DNA of 64,000 nt. Source: Oopsacas minuta (lineage: Eukaryota > Porifera > Hexactinellida > Lyssacinosida > Leucopsacidae). Both the position numbers and the translations under genes were made by a program. Location of the stretch: the NCBI GenBank assembly GCA_024704765.1, contig JAKMXF010000255.1, positions 124,001-188,000 on the forward strand. Direction: 5' to 3'. Under the pieces are notes generated by a model. It worked only from the letters and a program-made list of their open reading frames with translations. It ran no database searches and was not told the DNA's origin. The stretch's first letter is position 1. Every line of letters starts with the position of its first letter. Shown here in pieces: positions 56,601 through 64,000 of the stretch.

Positions 56601-59527
56601 AGAAGAAATGGGCGTGATATATAAGAGATGGAGAATCGTAATAGAGTATTAACTAACTAGAATTCTTTCTAGAGAATTCTGAATCTGTGTTGCATATCTG
56701 TTGAATCCCATTTTCAATCCTTTCCATGGTTCAGTCTGACTAATCTTATCCGGAAAATATGTAGGCTTACAGTCTAGTTTCATTGCGAATAAATCAAGGA
56801 TAAAGTGGATAACACCTGTATACGTCAGCTGTTTGCTTCTTATAGATTGGTTGATCACATACTGTCTGAAAATCTTTTGTAGACAAATTAAGATTGAATC
56901 AAATACCTTCGTAGAATCCTCGTATTTCGTACTAGATTACAAATGGATAGATGAAATGTACGTATAACTTAGTAAAAGTTCTCATAAATTGACTAGTGAA
57001 TATTACCTGACTGTGAAAGCCATATTGAATATTTGTACCCAAATATTAGATCGCAGAGAAACGTCTTTCCTCTGAGTATAATATCCCAAGTAACTCATCA
57101 TGAACTATACAAATCAAAGGATAAATGCTGTGTAGAAGATTAATATTAATATAATAACACTAACATCTTTAGTCAGGAAAGTGAATTTAGTGATGATTGA
57201 GTAGAAAACTTCAGGTGAGTACTGTTTGGTACGATTGATAATATTTGCCAACTAAATTAGGAGAGAATATGTAAACAAAAAGCTGATAAGATAGTAATTT
57301 CTTACGGTAGGATTGATATAAGAATATGTCCATTTTCTTAACAGTCCAGATGCAGGAGGAATCTTCAATCCTATTTTAAACTGCAGTAAGTCATCTGGGT
57401 AACTGGTAGGTATATTCATATTTGTGGTATAGAATGGGAATGCCCACATTACGACAATATCCTTGTATATGTCAGACCACATTGCTTCTAATTGATCTAC
57501 CCTCTTGTTCTCTTCAGGAGTAGCTAATTCCTTAGACTTGTATACAACATCAGCTAGAAAACTCATAAGTCGACAAGCCTAGAGATGTATTAAGAATAAA
57601 CAAATGGAAAACTCCCAGAATTAGTTAAGATATGTGTACTAACATTATTTGTGTATTCAGGATCTTTGATGAATAAATCTGATCTAGAATCATCCAATGA
57701 AGTGAAAAACTCCTTGAATTTAATCATGAAAGAATGTCCTTCATTGTAACAGGAGATCGTGAAGAGCTTCTCCAAGGCAAGACTATAAAGCAAAACATTA
57801 AATATATCATTAAAATAAATATTTATATATGCAATATTTACCAAATAATCTTCAGATTTTTTTCCTTCTTAATTAGTAAAATATAGTGGGATGGCTGTAT
57901 ACAGCGCTCAGGACGTATACCCATCTCTTTACCCATAATAATCCCCTCAGATAGGACATAGAAGGTAGGCCCTGAATCTTCATTAATTGGAACTTTACAT
58001 TTCTAAGAGAAAGCAAATAATATTACAAATAAATTATACAGAATGTGAATAGCATACCTGCGTGAAGAAATTGCTCCAATAACAATTAGAAAAGTGCCCT
58101 GTAGCATATGCAGATTCAAATTCCTCCTCCATAAGCATGTATAGATTAGCTGAAGGAATATATAACATTAGCACTGGAATCCACCAGCAAATCCTGATAT
58201 AAACTACTTACACCAAAATAGCTTGTCAGCTAAGTCCTTTGCTTCCTTCACCTGTTTGAATGATGATAGCTTATCAGCCCTCAGGAAGTCTAACATCTTT
58301 TTAGGGAGTGAATCACAGCCATAAATCGCTGTTGGACTATTACTAATAAGATAGTACAATCTGAGTTAGACTACGAATGCAATGTTATATAAATACTATA
58401 ACATACCAAGTAGTGAAGAAAGAATTGAATATTCCCTTCAGCTCTTTTGGCTGTACTTGCTGAGCTGAAACAGCTAGTAAAAGCGGAGTGACAGCCTCGC
58501 TTACTTTAGCTGATTCCGTTGAAAAGCTGAAGAAATACAACTAAATACGTAAAAATAGAGTCGAAGACAACTTACATTTCTCTGATAAACACAATATAAT
58601 ATAAGAAATCAGTCTTAGCTTCTGAATATTTCAAGTAATGAGAGAATCCGTCATCATAAATTCTTCGAACTCTCTAATACAATTATATAACATTATTAAA
58701 TATACAAATACGTAGCCTAGATTATACAAACATACTTTTTGTTTTTTCAACCCCTGGTTATCATCCTCTTTAGCGTTTCGTATGATCTTAAGAATATCTA
58801 TGAAGAGATTAGGATTCTCTAGCATAGAACGGGGCTTCATAGATTCTGTATGGAGTCGTTCTGAAACTAATTGGAATGGTTCTAGACGGAAATAACAATT
58901 AAATCTCATTTATTGTGTATGTAAATACCATTAATTACCTCTTGAATCATCTTCGATAGGTTGACGTCTCACTTGGTATATTGTCTTGGAAAAAACTTCC
59001 TTATAATCCTTAATACTAACTTCAGCTTTTAGTTCAGGAAACCTATTAAACAGCTCTATAATTTTATCACATTTCTCCTCCACAAATAGAAGAGGGAAGT
59101 TGAATCTGTCTATATATCCTCTAGCTGTAGCGACATGTTCCTCAGTTGCGTATAATATGACAATTGTCTTTATGGTACTTTTGTGTGTAGCTTGTTCTAA
59201 CTGTTGAGCTAGTTTATCAGATTTACAGTTTATGAGAAGTATTCTCAACTGAGTGACGTCAGCATCATAATCATCAGCCAGGATCAGCTGTTGCTCAAGT
59301 ATTCCATGTGATAGCTTAGAAAAACAGTTGACTGAGAAAACAAATGTTTCTGATACATTGAACATGCCTGTGATGTGCAGAGCTAGAGAATAATAATAAA
59401 CAAATCAAAGCATAGTCAACAAAGAAATGTATTCAAATAGCAAGAATTTACCATTCTTCATTTCGTATGGAGCAGAGCCTTCTGCTGTCATTCCAGGATT
59501 TTCAAACATTTCAACATTTTCTGCCAT
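41601..59527 (-). CDS. RNF213-like: RNF213-family giant AAA+ protein lacking RING, 28 exons
   Basis: By-eye model with 28 exons, in frame throughout, about 5,271 residues (human RNF213 about 5,200). First exon 59527-59452 and last 41892-41601; two giant exons are 56447-50370 (2,026 codons) and 49029-43822 (1,736 codons); the other introns are mostly 49-76 bp. Three P-loops are visible: GLEGVGKT (about residue 1718), GETGVGKT (about 2137) and GPPGTSKT (about 2629). Walker B segments are FIDEIN (about 2336) and VVFLDEAGLPE (about 2709), the last matching the RNF213 LDEVGLAE signature. Exon 18 carries the GTH..KCRVHP..-like and APFLNRFEK segments of the RNF213 AAA core. Family knowledge: RNF213 is a dynein-like six-AAA E3 ligase that coats lipid droplets and intracellular microbes. 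Here I find no RING and no intact RZ finger. The start MAENVEMFENPG is chosen from exon-2 frame continuity. Confidence 0.87.
41927..42112. mobile_element. MITE, 186 bp, perfect 24-bp inverted ends and internal repeats
   Basis: In the last intron of the RNF213-like gene. The ends CAGTAGAACTCGGATAAGAC (plus GTAC) are perfectly inverted over 24 bp and flanked by TA on both sides. Inside are several tandem copies of a unit like ACTCGGTTAAGACGTAC, on the left side at 41933-41992 and again at 42035-42066. The perfect ends imply recent insertion. Pogo/Tigger-like by its CAGT start and TA target (inference). Confidence 0.92.
50276..50356. mobile_element. MITE, GATGCCGGTTATAAGAAC group, about 81 bp
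   Basis: In intron 15 of the RNF213-like gene. Left end CAGTGAATGCCGGTTACAAG after TA; the right end reversed CACGGTAGATGCTTGTTATA is more decayed. Related to the elements at 20030 and 24465. It makes up most of a 135-bp intron. Confidence 0.75.
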
Positions 59528-59733
59528 TTTCAAAATCACATCACAAAATCTAACAATGAATATTATACCAGATAACTAGTAGAGAAGGTATACATACAAA
59601 TAGAATAAAGTATTAAATTTCAGAGATTTGAAAGATAAGTAAATATTAGTTACTGCAATAAATCAAATAATAAATAAGTGATAGATGTGTGGAAAAGTTT
59701 AGGGGGTAATTGAAACAAGATTAAGCAATAAAG

Positions 59734-62700
59734 TCAGTCATCTAATTGGCATAGCATTGCTACTCCTCTATTTATCCAATGCTTCTCATGTTTATCAGAT
59801 AGCAATTCAATAGAGAGTACGTAGTTAGTAGAATGTCCCGTGGTGGACAGAGTGCCTCTTCTAGCACTGGTTTTATACACAGGACATTCATAAACTTGTC
59901 TGACTTCAAATTCAGATTTTTTGCCTGGCTTGAGCCATAAGATCGGGAGTGGGTCGTATAGGATCTTTGGACTTGATTCTGAAATAGCGTTCTTCTTTGG
60001 GTCCCAACGAGCTCCTTCTAAGAAGAGTCCGTACACGTAAGCGCCATTAGTTGGTCGTTTAGGCATAGTGTGCTTTGAGGGCATTACCTCAAACTCGAAA
60101 CCAAGGTGGTCAATTGGAATTTTACATTTTCTAGCATAATTCTGTGATACACCAGTCAAAAAGGATTGAGTAAAGTAGAATCCAGAAATCCAGAATACGA
60201 TAGGACTTCCCATATCAATCCAATCTTGCAAGAATTTGAGTCTAGCTAACAAATCATTAACATATGATCCTAATGGTTTGAGAGATGGATACGATTTAGC
60301 TGCCCAAACACTTGGTACCTTACCTATCATTACAGAGTCAAATACGTTCTCTAAGTCAGATGACATCACGACCATACCCTTCAGAGCTTTCTGGAGATTC
60401 TGTAGTGTGGATCTTACAACTGAAGTGAGTTTATTGAACCTAATAAGCTCTTGTCTGAGTACAGTGTTCATAGACTCCTCGTATATCACTGGATATTTCT
60501 CCATTACGTACTCAAGGTCAAAGTTAGGAGGTAATTTCGAGAGGATATCAGCTGCTAATTCGTCAATAACTTCCTGTGGTGATTTACCAGTTCCTCCAGT
60601 TTGACGGGGTAGAGTTAAGAGAATACTGTCAAACAGCTGTAGAGTTTCTTTCTGGTCCTTAGTGATATCAGCGTTCTCATGGAATCCATATACTTCAGGA
60701 TGTGGAATGAGAGGCAAGCTCCTGATGTATTCCACATAATCTTGATACTCTCCAAAAGGTGGTGTATGGTATACCCCACTGGGGGAGAAATTATGCTTGT
60801 CATTATCTCTCATCTCTTTACAATAAACGATACTTAACAGACTGAGGATTAGTCTACGATCTCTGTCATCTGTGACTCTCCCTCCATGGTTACACTGACC
60901 AGTGAGGTATGTAAGTGCATCTAGTGGAGTCTCTTCATATTCATTCAGGAACATTTGTAACTGCTGGATACTTATCCTCAGATCACTCTCATTGAATTCA
61001 TAAGGGATATTCCAGCCTAAGGCCCCGAACTTTCTCCTCTCTTGTACGAGAGCGTGGAAAAAGCAAAGACCAAAAAGAAGTTTCTGGAACATTTCTGGCT
61101 TATTGCAGTTAGTAAAGAACTTCTGATCAGATATAGGATCGTTAAGATAAGAACGCAGTAGGTTGGCACGGAGACCCTTGGGAGGTTCATTGGTCATTTT
61201 AACACCATTTTGTAGTATAGAAACAGGGAATTTATCAGAAGGATAGCTAGTTAACCAGACACGGAACTCTTTGTGGGTTGTATCAGGAGTAATCTCTTCT
61301 TCACAGATCTTCTCTAGTCTAGGCATCCAGCTGGTAGCCAGATGACAATTCTGTAGTACAACCCATGTGCCCTCCTTCTTAGCTCTCTCTATCATTTTAG
61401 TAGCAATAGGACCTTGTCCCTGTCCGAGAGAAATACTCTGACATCTTCCTCCACCCATGCCTTTATCTTGTGCGAATTTTAACAGACCAGCCATTGGATC
61501 TGCTCCAGGTGACAGTACGAATATGAGAGGAGCACAACAATAGGAATCACGGTAGCTAGCACCTAAGTCAAAAGTAGGTGGTTCTATGAAAGTCCTACCC
61601 ATATTGGATACGATGTAATCTTGTATAGCAGGGATAATCTTATCAGGACGTAGACAGCGTAGAACTACCAGTTTATATAATTCTGATAGTTTGACGTCAT
61701 AATTAAGTGGGAGCCTTTCAGAATGAGGCTTAGAAGCATCGTATATCTTCTTCCACAATTTTTCATTCTTGCCTATAGTCTGAAACCAACCAGATAACTC
61801 AGGGAGACTAGAAGCTCTAACTATTTCTGCCCAGGACTTATCTCCAAGCCATTTTGGACAAGGATTAGGATGTGGGTTGTCAAGTGCTACTCCACCTGTC
61901 AAAAGGAAACGCCAAACACTGTCATCAATCAAACCTTTATTCTTCTGCATGTTTACACAGAGTACAAATGAGAAGAGCAATTTATCTTTCTCAAATAAAG
62001 ATCTGCAAACGTTCTTGTATATATTATCTGTGAAATAATCGTTCAGGTTTTTAATACGCTCAGCAAGAACAGAAGATTTATCACTGTTATTGATCGCATT
62101 TAGGAATAAGTTGATAAACCAACCGAGAGAATATTGGTACATAGGATCAATGTTAGCGAAATCTGAAATACAGAAGAATAGAATAGCTGAGTGTACAGAT
62201 ACGGGGGTGTAGCCATTCCTTGTATCATCTATCTCTTTCTCTGTGAGGTTAGCTATCTCTTGTTTAGCTGATATTTCTTCAGCAAGAACTTTTGAAGATG
62301 ATAACACTTGTATAGCGGATTCATCTTCTAAGATATTTCCTTGAGAACTAGATAATACTTCTAATATTTTGTCTTCAATCTCTTTCAATTGTTTCTTATT
62401 AGCAGCACCTTCTAGAATAAGTTCATTCTTCTTCTCTTCTAACTCGGGTTTTTCTTCTGCAGCTACAATACCCAGTAGCTGATCCTGTAGTCCAAGTGGA
62501 GTAATCATAAAGTTAAGAAGAGCTACTTTAACAGCAACCTCTGGCAGGTAATGAGGATTCCTAAGCCTTGTCGTCATATATAATCTGAAATCGGCACTGT
62601 ACTCAATCACACTGTCTCCAAACTTTATGTAATCAACTCCTCCCTGTTTGAATGTTTGTTTCTGTAAAACAGGCTCGAGGAGAGGGTCCAATTCCTCTCC

Positions 62701-64000
62701 AATATTCTCAATCAGAACCGGAGTTCCGAACTGAATACTGTTCTCAAGTGTACGCGCATAATTAGGATCAGTTAACTTCACCACAGCTAACCGGTTCTCC
62801 CTCTCCATATTCTTAATCCATTTATTAGCCTGACCTTGTGGATCAATGATTAGAGGCCATCTTCTAGAATTTTCTATAACAATAGCACTGTCAATTGAAA
62901 ATGAGTCAGCAGGTAACCCAGCAATCTTCCAAGCTCTAATCTTAACCTGATTACCGAGAGTATTTGTAAGAGAAAAGTTGTCACTAGTCGGTATGTTTTT
63001 ACTCTTACAAGCTATGCTGCAGTCCTTAATGCATTCAGAACGGAAATCAACTGTGAAGGCTCCGAGATACGCAACCACCCCAGAAGCAAGTAACACATCT
63101 CCTGTACAGTTCACATACCTCTCACCAAGGATACGTGCTGCCTCACTCCAGCGAGTTTTCTCACCACCAAGACCTAAGAATATTAATTTGATAAATAAGC
63201 AACAGTAAAGTACAGTCAATTCCCCTTACATCGAAGCCCAAGGGACTGCGATAATTACTTCGATATGAGCGGAATTCAATATAACAGATTTAATGTATTA
63301 TACTTGTGACGGTTTGAGACCGTATTAGTAAAATTCCAGGTTTTTCTATATATCCGTGTTCGATATAACGGTATATAACTAATCTCACCAGCAATTAGTT
63401 TCTCAGCTCTCATAAGTTTTTCGGAACATATTTCAATATTATCTTCAAGTTCTCCTTTCTTCTTCTTAGAAGCATCAAACTCAGAATTAAGAGCAGCTAA
63501 CTTATCAAGAATCTCTTTCAGCTCTGCTCTCTTCTCGTTAAGCTTAACCATCTGAACAGATAGCTTAGCTTCTGCTATCTTCAAACTCGCTTTCTTTGGA
63601 GCTACAATCTTAGCTACCCTGTCATACGTTTCCATTGCTCGAACCCATTTACACAAACCTAGAAATACAAAACATATAAAAGCAAGGAATTTCGAGTAAA
63701 TACTCACAATACAAACCTTCAGCAGCTGTAGAAGCATTCTTAATAAGCTCTGGCACAAATTCAGGATTAGAAGTATACTTCTCACGAATCTTTTTGATAA
63801 GGGGAGGAGCAATGCTATCCTTATCATAAGTTTTGAGTGAATCTAGAAAATGGAAGTCTCCCAGAAGTTTTAGAGAAGGACCCCAGTAGTTCTCTATCAT
63901 CTTGCCTGTACCATCAGGCTTTCTTTCAGGTTTTATATTTTTTAGCACACAAACAGCCTCCATAGCTAGCTTTACTCCTATAGGAGGATTCTTCATTGAT
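59734..64000 (-). CDS. DNAH7: Axonemal inner-arm dynein heavy chain, 3' part (DNAH7-like)
   Basis: Partial: the gene starts beyond position 64000. Exons seen are 64000-63717, 63658-63389 and 63173-59734 (stop at 59734), both introns in phase 1. The first codes for the microtubule-binding tip of the stalk ([28 protein letters not shown]), the second for the returning coiled coil CC2 ending in LIAG, joined to GLGGEKTRW of the third. Then follow AAA5 ([16 protein letters not shown]), AAA6 ([39 protein letters not shown]) and the C-terminal domain ending [13 protein letters not shown] ... [11 protein letters not shown]. Family knowledge: single-headed inner-arm dyneins bend motile cilia. Similarity to the DNAH7/3/12 group is clearly closer than to DNAH1. 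The nucleotide-hydrolysing AAA1 lies outside the window. The RNF213-like gene starts 206 bp downstream. Confidence 0.95.
63213..63282. mobile_element. MITE, CAGTCAACTCCCG group, about 70 bp
   Basis: In a dynein intron (63174-63388). Left end CAGTCAATTCCCCTTACATC after TA; the right end reversed reads TTGAATTCCGCTCATATCGA and has lost its outermost bases. It shares ATCGAAGTAATTAT with the elements at 23251 and 29106. Confidence 0.75.

Noticed and set aside
41601-59527. Reading the RNF213-like exons as several separate genes
   Set aside because: All 28 exons join in frame through good GT-AG sites, and the total length matches the family.

Overview
The window is nuclear DNA from an animal, AT-rich and gene-dense. 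It has spliced genes with GT-AG introns (commonly about 50-75 bp), long exons, and many short non-autonomous DNA transposons in introns and gaps. Metazoan-type genes (class IX myosin with RhoGAP, BIRC6, sesquipedalian, RNF213 family) and an axonemal dynein point to an animal with motile cilia. I cannot place it more precisely from sequence alone; a non-bilaterian or other invertebrate with an intron-poor, compact genome fits.

Layout: nine of the ten protein genes lie on the minus strand, so read from 64000 down to 1 they are: 3' part of an inner-arm axonemal dynein heavy chain (DNAH7-like, 59734-64000, continues off the right edge); a 28-exon RNF213-family AAA+ giant (41601-59527, modelled at about 5,271 aa); a sesquipedalian/PHETA PH-domain gene (39140-41229); an intronless class IX myosin with C1 and RhoGAP domains (32195-38029); intronless TRAPPC6 (30926-31417) and ARPC5 (30285-30749); an 18-exon BIRC6/BRUCE gene (7571-29316, modelled at about 4,786 aa); an intronless RING-H2 ubiquitin ligase with a pure (CAA)15 glutamine tract (5108-6775); and a small thioredoxin (1252-1572). 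The only plus-strand gene is a second thioredoxin-like protein (1969-2421), divergent from the first. The rest (1-1251, 2422-5107, 6776-7570, the gaps between genes and the large BIRC6 introns) holds no convincing gene.

Functions fall into three loose groups: ubiquitin (BIRC6, RING-H2 protein, RNF213 relative), actin/Rho/microtubule machinery (ARPC5, myosin IX, dynein) and membrane traffic (TRAPPC6, sesquipedalian). Nothing in the sequence shows that the neighbours form one pathway; they look like ordinary linked housekeeping genes.

The most interesting points are: an RNF213 homologue that keeps three AAA+ P-loops but shows neither a RING nor an intact RZ zinc finger; intron lengths in that gene where the two longest outliers are each explained by one inserted MITE, leaving about 54-58 bp; a class IX myosin encoded by one uninterrupted 5.8 kb ORF without the N-terminal RA domain; a strong phase-0 bias of BIRC6 introns; and at least five terminal-inverted-repeat MITE groups. 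I found no evidence of a wholly new system. All splice models were made by eye and need transcript support.
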